A stretch of DNA of 64,000 nt from the NCBI RefSeq assembly GCF_958298935.1, contig NC_084923.1, positions 9,116,501 through 9,180,500 of the forward strand. Direction: 5' to 3'. This DNA comes from Phragmites australis (Eukaryota; Streptophyta; Magnoliopsida; Poales; Poaceae). The translations under genes were made by a program, and so were the position numbers. The notes under the pieces are model-generated. The model was not told the origin of the DNA and made no database searches. It saw nothing but the letters and a program-made list of their open reading frames with translations. Below, one piece after another: positions 29,735-43,223 of this stretch (its first letter is position 1; every line of letters starts with the position of its first letter).

Positions 29735-32700
29735 ACTTGGCGACTCCAATGGTGAATCGAAGCTTTCAGCTGCCTTTTAGCCGAATACTAAAGCTCTAGA
29801 CATGTCTACTTCGGAGATTGAGAAAGATAACATTATCATAGCATCCTACGATGAGTTGCTGGAAGAAGCGTGCTTTGCGATCGAGGCCGACTTGGAGCAA
29901 CATCGTCAATAACTAATGTAAAGACTCGGCAAGACGTGTTCAAGAAAGAAAATTCTCCACTGCCTGCCAACCAGCACCCTAAGGTATTAACCAATGTAAA
30001 TGCTCAATCTTCTCTCTCATGAGGACATTGCTAATATGATTGATCAATTCGTCAGTGCAACTATGGCTAATAATGTTCAAAAAATGATTGAGGACACGTT
30101 GGTTAGTAAGATTCGGCCTTTAGTTTTACAAGTACATGAGAAACAAAATTTGAAGAAACCTAGTGCTAAGTAATGTTAATGCTTTAATTCTTTCAATTAT
30201 CAAGATATTACCTAGTGTTTTTTTATGCTTACTTGAATAACCCTCATAATGGCTAAGATTATATAGGTAGTGCTTCACCTAATCATATTGATCCTTATGC
30301 TACTAGAATTGATGTAACACAAAACTCATATAAAACCATAATATATAGTTGCTCCGCCTATACCATCGCAAGGGTCAAGTATCCCTTATGGGCCAACACC
30401 TGTAGAATATTTCGCTATGCTACCTCCTATTACTTCATATGCGCCGAATTTGACTACATCACAGCTTGATCTAATAACTAACAATGCTTGACTTGTGGCC
30501 GATTATGTTAAAATCATACGAGAATAAATAGTTACCGTGCTAAAAGAATAATTTGGTATAGAGGTTGGAAGAAAAGCTCATGCATATCAAAAGCTATATC
30601 CCAAGCACTATGATACAGTCTCATACCCCGGCAGTTTCAAAGTTCCTAATTTTGTGAAATTCACCGAGGGAGATAATAGAATGACCAAGGAGCATGTGGG
30701 TCAATTCTTGCATAATTGGGTGAAGCTAATTCCAATGATACCCTGAAAATTAGATTGTTTACTTTGTCATTGTCTAGAACTATTTTTACATGGTTTACAT
30801 CTCTTGTACCCAATTCTGTATATGTGTGGTCTTAATTAGAAGAAAAAAATTTATGAACATTTTTATAGTGTTGATGCTGAATTGAAACTTTCACATTTAA
30901 CATTAGTTAAATAAAAAATACAATGGACTCATTGCTGATTTTATTAGGAGGTTTAGAGATACAAAGAACATATATTTTAACTTGATGCTTTTTGGAAAAA
31001 AAAAACTTAGCTGAATTAGCTTATTCAGATTTATTGTCTCATTTTAAGGAAAAATTAGAAGGGTATGATTTTCAAGATGTTGGTCAAGTCTTGCAAAGAG
31101 CTCTGGCACAAAAGAGCGAGCTAAAGAGTCTAGAAAATTTCAAAGATCAAATAATAAATCGAGAGTTGATCGTCCTAATGTTCACATGCTTGAATATGAA
31201 TCTGAAGATTCAGATCATGACAACGTTGATGTATGTGTGGCCGAATGGGCTTCGTCTTCTAAGTCTAAATCATTCATGTTCTCTGCTCTTAAGCCGATGC
31301 CTCCTAAGACTCAACAAGAGGAAATTAAATTTATTTTTTGATTAATTGCTACAAGAAAAATAGATTAAGCTATCTCATGGTCATGTAATTCTTCCATTAG
31401 ATGAATGAAAGAGGTGAGCTTATTGCAAATATCATAACTCTTATTCTCATACGACCAATGATTGCAATATTTTTCGTGGAAAGATTCAATCGACTACTAA
31501 TAAAGGACGATTGAAATTTATGAATATGCAAGTAGACAAGCAACCATTCCCGATTAATGTGGTTGATCTCCAAGACAAGATCATCTTAATTCGGTAAAAT
31601 CAAGCTTAATCAACTAAAGGAAAAATGTAATTGTTAATGAAGAAAGACCTAAACCTTTGAGGAAAAACAAAAACTTGTTAAGAGAGGTGTTATTTGAGAA
31701 AACTCCAGAAGGTAAGGAATCGATTAAGATTGTGGTGAACACTTCAACCATCGGGGATATGAAAATACTAAGCCAAGGATGATCAAGCCAAAGAGCCCAG
31801 AGGTCGGTGAGTGGAAAATCAAATAGATGAAGAGACGTGACAAGGTTGAGAAATTCAAGCCCACATTCAAGCAACTTTTGTTTAAATATGGAAAGACAAG
31901 GCCGTCCCAACTCATATGAGTTGACCAAATGGATTCAAGTGGCCAAGACACCTTTAAGGTAAGGAGTGCATGACCGTCATCAACTAAGGGAAGATCGTGC
32001 TACAGCCGTTTACCCACCACTTGGGCCGTCGGTGCCATGGCCATGGGTGCCCCCTCCTATGTCATTCCCTCCTTGCCCGATATGGGGTTATAACGGTATG
32101 TGGATGCCTCCTCCTCCTATGCAGTTTTCTCCTTTTCATCCGGGATGTGCAGCACCACAGAGGCAGGTATTTGATAGAGTATCACATCATTTACATGACC
32201 GGTTGGGGCATATAAATCGGTCTAGTGATGCTCAACATGCTAAGGTTGTGAAGAGAGTATACTGAGCTAAGAAGGGTGAGGTTTCTACTCGAATTTTAGA
32301 TTCTAATTTTGATAAAAATAAGGACCACTGCTGTTGATATTATTGAGATTGGTTCAATGAAAGTGGTTGCTAAAGAACATGGCAAATGACTGATTGTCAT
32401 TGGTAATAATTCGGGTGAATCTAAACATGTGCCTACTACTGTCCAAGTTGATTCAAAGACCAATGATCATAAATCAAGAAGTAACAAGCCGCTTTCTAAT
32501 TTTTTACAGCCGAGGTGGTATCCCTCAGGCTTATCTCACAGAGATAAGAAAAGATTACAGCGGCTGCACAAGCAAAAATTGATGGAGCAACAAGTTGAAA
32601 AGTTGTAGGATGATACTTTCAATGAGGTTAAACCAATGCAACCCGTGAAGAAATTATGAAATCCAAATCTAGATGCTAAAATAGCTCCTATAACAGTCCT

Positions 32701-35700
32701 TTCACCGACAACAACGCCGAAGCCTATACAAGGTGACAGGGAAGATGAAGAATTGCTTGATTATGGTGATTCACCAGTGCATACTAATGATGCTTCACTG
32801 ATCGAAGGTATGAATATCAATATAGTTTTTATGTTACCTTAGGATTTTTCGTGCTATGGATGAAGGTAACAATTGGACTTGGGGTCAAAAGAAGCTATTT
32901 TTGAGAAGCAAAAGGAGACAGATCGGCACTTGAAATATAAAGAGCCATATTAATGGGAAGCTAATTTCAAGAATGCTTGTTGATGGTGAGGTTGCAGTTA
33001 ATTTGATGCCATACTCAATTTTCAAAAACTTGTTAGAAATGATGGATTAATGAAGACTCACTTGGTGCTCAATAGATTTGTGGGTGATTCTAACGAGGCC
33101 AAAAGTGTTATCTCTATGGAGCTCAATATTGGAAGTAAGATGTTATATACCACCTTTTTTGTCGTTGAGGTGCAAGGCAATTATAATATTATTTTTGGAT
33201 ACAATTGGATTCGTGTAAACAGTTGTGTTCCATCTATCTTGCATCCGTTTTTAATTTAATAGGTGGATGATGATGTGAAAAAAATACATGCAGATACTTC
33301 GGCCGATTGAAGATATGGTGATACTAAATGCTTATCAGGTCTTGATCTTTTAGATTATGATTCTCTTTGTGTCTCTAAGGTTGGATTTATGCCTGTGGTT
33401 ATGAAGCCGATTTGTGATAATCGGTTAAATGATGTAGTGTATCAATAAGTAGAGACACGAATTTAGAGTGGCTACACAAGCGTATGAAGCCGTTTAAATA
33501 AAAATGATATTTGTGAAGCAATTGAAGACTTAGATGAGTTAGATAAATTAGGTCAAAGGTTTTTGTCAGCCAATCCATTAGAAGATGTTGATATAAATGA
33601 TGGTATTCTACCAAATCCGACGTTTATAAACAAAAATATAAAAGCTGATTACAAGACTAAAGTAATCGAGTTACTCAAATAATACATCGATTGTTTTTCT
33701 TAGAAGTATCATGAGATGCCAGAGCTTGATCGAGAGTTGGTAGAGCATCGATTACCTATTAAAGCGGAATTTAGGCCGTATAAATAACCACCTAGAAAGT
33801 TTAATCCTAATATATATGATCGGATGAAAGAAGAGATAGATTGATTATTAAAAGTTGGATTTATTAGGCTATGTATGAGAAGAAGAGTAGCAGTAAGTTG
33901 CGAGTTTGCATTGATTTTAGAGATTTGAATGAATCTATTCCTGAAGATGAGTATCTTATGCCTATAGCCGATATGTTGATTAATGATGCTTCAGGATATA
34001 GAATAATTAGTTTTCTTAATGGTAATGCCGGTTATAATCAAGTTTTTATGGTCAAGAAAGATATGTCTAAAGCAGTTTTTCGTTATCCTGGTTTTGTTGG
34101 TTTATTTAAGTGGGTGGTTATGATATTTGGGTTGAAAAATACTAGTGCTACTTACCAAAGGGCTATGAATTTAATTTTTTATGATTTTCTTGGTGTCATA
34201 TTAGAGGTATATATTGATGACATAGTTGTTAAATTGGATGTCGATGATTCTCATTTAGTCCATTTATGATTAGCCTTTAAAAGGATGTGTCGCTATGATA
34301 TGAAAATGAATCCACTCAAATGTGCTTTTGGTGTGCTGTCATATCCCAAGACGCTAATCACATGATTAAGCATGCATAATCATCATGATATGATTTTTAT
34401 ACGTATTCATTTGATAATTTGAGTTTTAAATGTGTTCAAAATACTTGGAGTTGGCCTAGAGCTCTTTAGGAAGACCCTAAATACTTTGGAGAGAAGGAGA
34501 AAAGAAAGAAGAATGAAAAGAGGGGAAGGTTAGATAATTTTAGCAGAAGAACCCTTCTCGTGGTCTTACTAGGTCTCATCGTGGTCTGACCGCCAGGGGC
34601 AGCCACGTGGGCTTGCCACGTGGGTATTCCATGGTCTGATCGACACCCTTCGCGGTCTAACTACCAGAGCGCAACAGAGACACCCCTTAAGTGGTCGATC
34701 GATCTCTATCTCCCTCCCTCTCTCATTTCACTCTCTCACTCTCTCCCTCCCTAAACCCTAGAGAGAAAAGGTGAGATCCGCTCAACGCTTTCGACGACCG
34801 GAGATCGATGGTGGGAACTCTCGCGAGCTCCCCTAAGGACTTCCCCGAGCTTCTTCCCCCTTTACTCCCTGTCGGAGGGGTTTCTTCGCTGTTTCTTCCT
34901 CCGCGAGTTCATTCACCCTCCAGGAGTCCAATCGGTGGATCAAAGCTTCTCTGGAGGATTCTGATCCAATACAAAGTTTCTCTACACCGAGGTAAACATC
35001 CTCCTATCATTTTTCCATCGTTTCCTAGCCCTAGGCGATCGCTGTTTCAATTTTCGCCGCGAAACCCTGATGAATACTAGGTCTAGATCTCATTTTTAGG
35101 GTTTTACGTGTTCGGACCGTGTATGTCATCCGAACAATCATAGAATACATTCCCTTAGTTCTATGGAGTATTTTGGTGCTCTTCGTCATTGAAGGTTTTG
35201 CCAGAGTCCTCACCGATGACCCTACGAAGGTGCTACCAGCAGGGTCTGGCGTTTTGACCACCACTAGGGTCGATCTAACCGCTAGAAGATCGGTTCAAAA
35301 TATCTGAAGTTAGGAGTCAGACTGCCGTTAGGGTCGTCTAACTATTGGTCAGTGGTCTGACCGCCACTTGCACATCGGTCTGACCGCCAGTTGCACGTCG
35401 GTCTGACCGCTAGCTATTCAAGGCTATGTGTACTTAGGTTACCTTGTCTGGGGTTTCAAATTTTGGAACCCTAATCTTTTGGCGGTCTTTTGCAAATATT
35501 TTCAAAATACGGCGCTCTATTATTATCCAAGCATGCATCATTTACATATTTTTCCATCGTTCATTTGTTTATGCGATGTGTTCTTTTTTCATTTAGAGAG
35601 TGTTGCGACGGCAGTTCAAGCGAGTGAAGGTGACGCCGAGCTACCATAGTTTTGTGAGTGCTACACGGGCAATATGAGGTAACCGCCAGAACAGCAAAGG

Positions 35701-38590
35701 CAAGCATCTAAGCATATTGTACTCTTTTGGTTGAATTGAATAGAGTCTAAATTGATAAGTCATTTCTTAGGTATGTTTGCATGTTTAGCGAGTCTTTGTC
35801 GGGCTTATATGGATAGAACCTATGTTGAGTGCATTACTTCTACCTCAAAATTGTTGATTATCCATATCCTTGTCACCTTGGTAACATTGTTGATATCTAA
35901 CTTAAGAGTTGTTCAAAATGCTTAGCGATGCATAGGTCCTCGGTAGAAGTCGAGCGATGGTTCAACTATTGTTCGTGAGCTTAGGGCTTACTTATTGTTC
36001 ACAATTATAATGATAATGGTGTGGGACCTATGAGATGTGAGATGAGGTGAGATGTAGGCAATGTTAGGGGTAGGTCGGGAGTAGATCTCGGATGCCATAG
36101 ATCACTTGCATCGTTTAAGCACCATCCATCGGTGGCGTTGGCTTTAGTACTTTTCGTACAACCACATATTCGGATAATGGATGCATGAACCGAGTATCAT
36201 ACGCCGTGTTGACGCCTTCCGTGCGTCCCTATGATGCGTAAGAAAAATAAATAAGGAGCAAGATGGTGGGAAGCCAGAGGTGTCCGGGACACGCTCGCGG
36301 TAACCCTGGTGCCATAGGGGTATATGCAAGTGGATAGTTCCGTGTATGAGAAAGGTTATCTTGGGGGCCAAGAGGATGGACCGGGTTGTCTTGGTAAAGT
36401 TGTATCCCTGCAAGGTGTAAGAATAATTTGAATTGTCACGCTCTTGGTCATGAGTATGCTTCTATTCATCCACTTCGGTCATAGAGTTTCCGAATTTGAG
36501 GATATGGCATAGTATGTTGCGTTTGGTTGTTGAGGATTATTGATTATATGATATGATTCTTTTTACATTTATGTGCAGGTTGTTGTTGCAGGATAGATGT
36601 GCTTTGAGTTAAATATAGATGCTCACACATAGATGTTAGGTTGCTTACGTCTATAAATTTACTTAACCTTGTGGCCTACTACTTGCTATTGGCTTAAATG
36701 CATAATCCTTGAAGTCGAGTTATTATATATACCCATTATAAATTAAGTCTTGCGAGTGCCTTCATACTCACACTGCTCTTACAGGTTCTGCCGATGAGGA
36801 GGAGCTCGTATCTGGCTATTTCACGCTTGCTAATGTAGGTGACGGGAATGAACAAACTACTCATGTGGCGTGCTTTTGAGTGGAGCCTAAAGGCATATGA
36901 CTTCACCTAGCTTTGGTGTTAATAGGTGTAATCATTTGCCGCATAATTTCTAGTTTGGTTAGGAGGTAATATATTCTTTATTCTCCTAGCTCCCGTTTGA
37001 TGTAAATCGTTGTAAATGGTTACATGCTTAAGAACTTGTAATATAATTTATTTACTCGCTCTTTCTTAAGCTTTGTTATGATGTTATATGTTGAAAAGGT
37101 ATGCGTTCCGATCTGCGGTACAAAACACGTGTTAGGACTACCGGAATTGAATTTTGGTTAATCGTGATAGATGTGATTATGTTATAGATCATTCCTGATG
37201 ATTAATTAGAATACATTGGATGGTTCCTCACATGTGCTAGCTGGGAAGTTTTTATGTTTTATAATACATGAGAAGGGTATAGAGATAGATCCTACTAAAA
37301 TAGAGGCTATACAAAAAGTTCAGGCACCTACATGTAAAAGAGATATGCATAAATTTTTGGGTAAGGTAAATTACTTGAGAAAATTTGTATCAAATTTGTC
37401 CGAAAAAGTTAGTGCTTTTACATCTATACTTTGGTTAAAGAATGAAACTGGATTTATTTAGATGGCTGAACATCAACTTGCATTTGATGAAATCAAGAGA
37501 TATTTGTCTACTCCTCTGGTGTTTCGGGCACCTAAAGTCGGATTGCCTTTTCAGCTATACATTGCTACTGGAGAAAATACGATTGGTGCTGTTTTGACAC
37601 AAGAAATTGATGACAACGAGCACACAATTACTTACTTGAGTCGATGTCTCTTGGAAGCGGAGACGATGTATGTCTTTATTGAAAAATTGTGCTTACCATT
37701 GTATTATATTTGCACAAAATTAAGACATTACTTGCTATCTAGTATTTGTGTAACAGCATGTCAAGATGATGTTGTTAAATATATGTTGCAATAGCTGTTC
37801 TTAAGTGGTAGAATTGGTAAATTGGCTATGCACTTATAGAATATGATTTAGCTTATGAATCTTCAAAATATATGAAAGGTCAAATTGTAGCTATTTTGTT
37901 GTTGACCATCGGATTGATGATAAACATGATTTAGAAGTTAGCTATATATCTATTAAACCATAGAAGCTTTATTTTGATGGTTTGACTTGTGTAGTTAGAC
38001 AAGGTGTTGGTCTTATCTTTGTTTCACCTAGAGGTGTTGTTTTTGAAACATATTGTCGTTTAGATTATTTTTTAACTAATAATCAAGCCGAATATGAAGC
38101 TCTCTTATTATGATAGAAATTTTAAGTTCCATGGATGTGAATAATATAGAAGCTTTTGATGATTTATTGCTAGTTGTACAATAAATTTTCGGTAATTATC
38201 AATGTTTCGATGGATCACTAAATAGCTATCTCGATAAATATCTAGATATTATTGTTGTCTTGGATAATTTTGCTATCGATTATGTGTCTAGAGGTGATAA
38301 TTTTAGAGCTAATAACTTAGCACAACAAATATCTGGTTATCAAGTTGATAGAGGTAAATTCTTTATGATTAAAAGATTGATACTTGAAAACTATCAGACG
38401 ATCAAATTACATCTGACTTAATCGACAATTAAGTCGATTAAAACCGAAGTAATTTCGGTAGTCCCGATATATGCTTAAAGCCCAAGACAACAACATATAC
38501 CATTTACAACATTGTTTCATTACAAGATATGAACTGATTATAAAATTTTAACTTTTATTACAGATCTTGTTCTAAGTTCCAGTTTCTACT
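29735..38590 (+). mobile_element. Decayed Ty3/Gypsy element of the Tat lineage, interrupted by a solo LTR
   Basis: A primer-binding-like TGGCGACTCC (29738-29747) follows a CA-ended sequence. A gag-like start (MSTSEIEKDN) opens at 29802. Worn gag continues to about 31330 (PGSFKVPNFVKFTEGDNR near 30630). A protease-like block (MLVDGEVAVNLMPYS) lies near 32970. Reverse transcriptase runs from 33870 with the active site YIDDIVV near 34210, is cut at 34336, and resumes at 37238 (AGKFL, IIHEKGIEIDPTKIEAI). RNase H follows (37460-37790). A second, archaeal-type RNase H block (KLYFDGLTCVVRQGVG, NNQAEYEALL) lies at 37960-38110; this extra domain marks the Tat/Ogre-type lineage. Many stops and frameshifts are present. 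No integrase or 3' LTR was identified, so the 3' border is approximate. Confidence 0.85.
34337..37232 (+). mobile_element. Solo LTR, 2.9 kb, Gypsy (Tekay-like), nested
   Basis: Begins TGTCATATCCCAAG and ends CCTCACA, with an exact 5-bp target duplication TGTGC on both sides (34332-34336 and 37233-37237). There is no internal pol, and removing the insert puts the interrupted reverse transcriptase reading frame back in register, so the insert is younger than the host element. The LTR contains a CT-rich leader, an ACCCTAGAGAGA region, repeated GGTCTGACCGCCA words (34580-34660 and 35345-35415) and a long unique 3' part. TG...CA ends, size and composition suggest a Tekay/Del-type Gypsy LTR, left after LTR-LTR recombination. 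Confidence 0.88.
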
Positions 38591-38592
38591 TA

Positions 38593-38690
38593 GGGTCTAT
38601 TTGGTAGATCTCTCTTTGATTCAAATTCTCTGCGAAGAGTGATTCTCTGGAGGAAAATAATTTTGTGACTGAAAATAATTTTGTACATAC
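38593..38690. mobile_element. Truncated Tourist-like MITE
   Basis: GGGTCTATTTGGTAGATCTC followed by TTTGATTCAAATTCTCTGCG and a GATTCTCTGGAGGA block matches, in inverse, the right end of the complete MITE at 52327-52622. The opposite terminus is not found, so only one end survives. It directly abuts the 3' side of the Gypsy remnant. Confidence 0.6.
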
Positions 38691-39876
38691 GGGTTGGAAT
38701 ATGAGCGTCCGCACACCCAGAAACTATTCTTTAACTTATATTTTAGAGGGTATATTTATCCTAATATTTCACTCTTCTTCCCTATTTTCTTTGCCATATT
38801 TCCTTTTATGTGCGATGGTTCTTAACATCATGTTTGTTTGTTGCATCAACTCGCCACTATTACAATGCGAATATGTGATCCTTACTTATGGGTAGGGATG
38901 AAAACAGGTCAAATTTTTCTGCCTGTTCGATCGTTTGAACTGTTTTAGATGCTAATTAGATCTTGGATATCGGATATCTGAAAGAAATATTGGATCTCAA
39001 ATATTTGTATTAGATATCGGATTTGAATATAGGAGCTAAATATCCTTCAAATATCAGATATCTAAGTAAAGACTATTTGATAACTATTCGAGCCTATCTT
39101 TCAAAGTTTGTAACTTTTTCATACGGAGTCGGATGTAAACGTTCTTTATATGAAAACTATAGCTCTCGACGAGATCTATAAGTTTCTGCCTGATAAATTT
39201 TTCATTTGAAGTTATTAATATATTCGAATATTTAATAGAAGCTTCAGCCAGTATATTAAACACTCGTAATTTCTCTGATTTCGCTCTAACATAACTCCTT
39301 TTATAGGATTATATTGTTGATTTGCTTGTTGGACCTCCAACATAGTTGATTTTTGATATATAAAATGATCGAATAATCATAATATATATGATATATATGG
39401 TTGTTATTTTTATTCAATATCCGAATAAATATTCGTGACTGACATTGACTCGTCACATATTCGATCTGTATTCATGACCAAAATTATCAGTATTCGTATC
39501 TCTATTTGACACTATCTATATCTTACTTCGATTTAAAAAAAATATAAGATATAACATAAGATCAATATCCGTATATATCCGATCCGATTACCGATAAACA
39601 GAGTTGGTTTTTTATGTCTTTTCTATCCCGTCAAACTACATCACTATGGAATCCAATCATGAATAGGGACCATCAATATTTACATTCCCCTCTCCTGAAA
39701 CAAAATCGCCGTGGTCGTTAGGAATGTGAAGCAGCGATGAGATGCAGAAATCCAGTATGCTCGTGGACTGTGAATTTGGTTGTAGCAAAAATTGAGTACT
39801 TCACTGCTTTACGAGGATGTTTATAAGCCTAAAACAGACCAAACAGGCACCAAAATGGTTTCTTTAATTTATTCTA
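38691..39876. other. AT-rich intergenic, probable worn MITE
   Basis: From about 38895 (GGGATGAAAACAGG) to about 39635 (inverse GGGATAGAAAAGACA) there are weakly matching inverted ends and many GGATATC/ATTCGTAT-type words that recall a common grass repeat. No target duplication could be fixed. No gene is seen. Confidence 0.35.
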
Positions 39877-40110
39877 CTCTCTCCGTCCATATATATAAGA
39901 CGTATTTTAAAATAATAAAACACAAAAGTAAAATTTAATATTCAATTCTTTTACAATATATTATTAAATGCTACAAAATTAACATCATTTTAAAGTCAAA
40001 TCTAAATACAAATTTATTGATAAATTTTTGTAAATTAAATATAAATATAATTTGACTAATTATTGATCAAACTATATAAAATTTAACTTTTTCAAATAAA
40101 AATAAAGGAA
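39877..40110. mobile_element. Stowaway-like MITE
   Basis: It begins CTCTCTCCGTCCATA, the hallmark of the CTCCCTCCGT Stowaway family, ends in AATAAAGGAA, and is bounded by TA on both sides (39875-39876 and 40111-40112), as Tc1/mariner-type MITEs are. The 3' end is diverged. It lies about 300 bases upstream of the GID8-like start codon. Confidence 0.65.
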
Positions 40111-40412
40111 TACTTTTTTTTATGTACTTGGAGTTGGAGACACTTGCAAGTCACTACTGTCATTAGTGCTGCCGTTCCCCAACTCCCCGACCTCGAGTCC
40201 TCGACCCATCTCCTGCTGCTCTTCGTCTTCAACCCCTCCTCCGCGGCGAAATCCTAGCCCGTCACCTCCCCGCCCGTAGCCGCCGGCGTATGGCGACGGC
40301 GTGATTGGCCCAGTGGCCCGCCCCCCACCTCCGCCCTTGCCCGCCGCCGCATCTGATGTTCCTCTCCCGCATCGTCCTGCGCGACCTGGACTCCATCTAC
40401 TCCCCGGCCTCC

Positions 40413-43223
40413 ATGGCGTCCTCGAAGAAGGTGGTGACCCGCGACGAGTGGGAGCGGAAGCTCCGCGACGTCAAGATCCGCAAGGAGGACATGAACCGCC
40501 TCGTCATGAACTTCCTCGTCACCGAGGGCTTCGTCGACGCCGCCGACAAGTTCCGCGTCGAGTCCGGCACCCAGCGTATTACACGCTCCCTCTCCTCTCT
40601 TCCGCTGGTGAAGCTCCGTGGGGAATTCGTGTGAGTTTCTGGTTTTATTTTTTGTAGCGGAGATTGACCTGGCGACCATCACGGATCGGATGGAGGTTAA
40701 GAGGGCGGTGCAGTCGGGGAATGTTCAGGAGGCCATCGAGAAAATAAATGATCTTAACCCCACGGTTAGTTTCTATCGCTGTTCCTGGCAATGCTAGTTC
40801 CGGCTTATGTTGAACCTGTCTGGGAATTTGGAATGAAGGAATAGCGACGGCGATGCACATCACATTTAGGTATTTTGCTGTGCGTTGAAGACCGCGAAGT
40901 AGCTTATGGTGGTTTGGTTGTATAGTATTAGTTTCCATGCTACCAGGGGGTCTGAGATAAATATGGTCAATTAGAGAAGCACTCAGTTTCTGCTCTGTTT
41001 GTGGTCGTCCGTTTTTTCCAGCAATTCAGAGCCTCAACTAGTTTTGGAGTACAGGAATGAAATCTTTTTCCACGGCCCATGTTTGCTACCCAAACTTAGT
41101 TGGTGTCTTGTTATGTGTTTGGAGAATAGGCAGGAGTCCCTTCCAGTTATTCTGCTCTTTTGATTAGTTATGCATGTTTGACATACTTGATTGTTCAAAT
41201 AAGACCTGGAGCTTCCTGCTGGCCAGGTTGCACATCTTTGCAGTTGATAAGAAACAATCGAAAACCTTAATAAGCAGCATCTAATATAGCTTGCACCAAT
41301 TTCGGAGCCAGGGCCTAGCACTTTGAAACATGACAAAAGCCAACAGTATGTACTATGCATCATTGATTATTTATAAACCTAAGTTGAATATTATGTCTAC
41401 CCTGTACTGTGAGTGATGAGGATCCAACATGACATCTTTTTCGCAAACATCAGGTACCATACTAGAGCAAATAATTAAATCTTCTGTTTCAGAAAGACAT
41501 TTTCCACCTTCTTATTACATACTTGGAAATAGTTAACAAAGTTGTGAGAAATATTAGTTTGTCTGAAGATTCTGCTCGTTTATGCATACAACTCAGATAA
41601 CATAGATGGCTAGCAAAAGTCAGTCAGATTGTACATATGGCTGATTGAAGGTATTATCTCAATGATGTATGCCAGAAGTAGTCAGTAGACTGCTACCCAT
41701 TCATTGCTCTACCCTCAAGGTCATAAAGATCAGTCATGGTTTTTCATTGTTCTTTGAAACACCAGAATCATATGCATTGTGTGCGAGTGTGTACTTATGA
41801 AGGGAGCTCTGTGAAGAAAGCATTCATGGACTTATGGCTCTTTATGCTGACTTGGATGATTATATGCAGATTCTGGATACGAATCCCCAACTATACTTTC
41901 ATCTTCAGCAACAGAAATTAATAGAGTTGATTCGTCTGGGAAAAATAAATGAAGCTTTGGAGTTTGCTCAAGAAGAGCTTGCACCAAGAGGCGAAGAAAA
42001 TGTATTTTTTTCTAAATTTACCCTTATTACTTCTTTTAGGTGTCAGGGTTCAAACCTAAATTAATCTGGCATGCAACTGCACTGCTGGTGTGACTTTTGT
42101 TCCCCCCACCCCCCCTATTTTGCAGCAAGCATTTCTTGAAGAAATAGAGAAAACTGTAGCACTACTGGTTTTTGAAGATGCAAAAAATTGCCCTTATGGG
42201 GAACTGTTGGATGTTTCTCAACGTTTGAAGACTGCAAGTGAAGTTAACGCTGCTATTCTTACAAGCCAAAGTCATGAGAAAGGTTAGTAAGCTATGTACA
42301 AGGATATGTAGAAATATGTATGCTCTGATATGTCTGATATCTATTATCTACTTTGACAATTATCTTTAACAGAATCGTACATCAATCGTTGCATGTGTAA
42401 ATGTCTATGCTTTTAAATAAGTCAAATGTATAGTTGGATAAAGAATTTGAGATTGATGGGAGTGCATCCTAATAATCGAGAAGAAAGGAGGTGGGACTTG
42501 GACATACCCATTCTCATATTATACTCTTAGGAGCATTTGGCCTGGGATTTTATCAAAATTATTAAGATTTATAGCTAACAAGTTTATCACAAGGGTATAA
42601 AAAATAGATTTTATACCCAACGCTATTAGGTTCCGTCGCTGAAGAAGAAAGGAAATGAAGAATTTTATCACAAGCTCATTTGAATGGGTGCCATTCTGGA
42701 ATATCTTTATCACAAGAGTACATATAAGGCTTAGCTCTAACATGCATGACGGGTCATCAGTAAGACAGACGAACATGGTCAGACAAAGTAATTATCTATT
42801 AGGGGCACACTTATTTTAAATCTTTTGCAATGCACAAATGTAGAGTTGATTAAGTGCATGCTGGATAATATTTTGAAGAATTGTTTTTAAGATTTGCAGA
42901 ACTGAAACACTGAAATTTGATGTTTTGGACCTAAGTGATTCAATTTAGGTGTTGATCATCATTCGGTACTGTATGATGTAATTAAATTTGTCTTCTTTGT
43001 TTAAAATCCGTAAACTGCTACCTTGCTTTCCCTTGTACCAATATGTGACTTTATCACTTCACTGAAGCTCCTTTGTATATACATTTCCCCCAACATGGCA
43101 GATCCGAAACTTCCTAGCCTGTTAAAGATGCTGATTTGGACTCAAAATCAACTGGACGAAAAGGCGGCATATCCACGAATCAATAACTTCACCACTGCCG
43201 AACTGGAAGATCCATCGATATGA
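40413..43223 (+). CDS. GID8: GID8-like LisH-CTLH-CRA protein
   Basis: Homologue of glucose-induced degradation protein 8 (yeast Gid8, human TWA1/GID8), a scaffold subunit of the GID/CTLH E3 ubiquitin ligase. Five exons: 40413-40575, 40658-40764, 41870-42001, 42126-42282, 43102-43223 (163, 107, 132, 157 and 122 nt), 226 aa, all GT-AG with exact phase. LisH lies at about residues 25-57 ([20 protein letters not shown]), CTLH at about 60-117 ([35 protein letters not shown]) and CRA in the C-terminal half ([35 protein letters not shown]). The C-terminus is [13 protein letters not shown]. The ATG at 40413 ([14 protein letters not shown]) matches the conserved start; an in-frame ATG at 40356 could extend the protein by 19 residues. 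No lesion is seen. Confidence 0.95.

Noticed and set aside
41834..42064. Possible extended exon [12 protein letters not shown] before GID8 exon 3
   Set aside because: It lies upstream of a good CAG acceptor at 41867-41869, and exon 2 joins exon 3 in phase without it.
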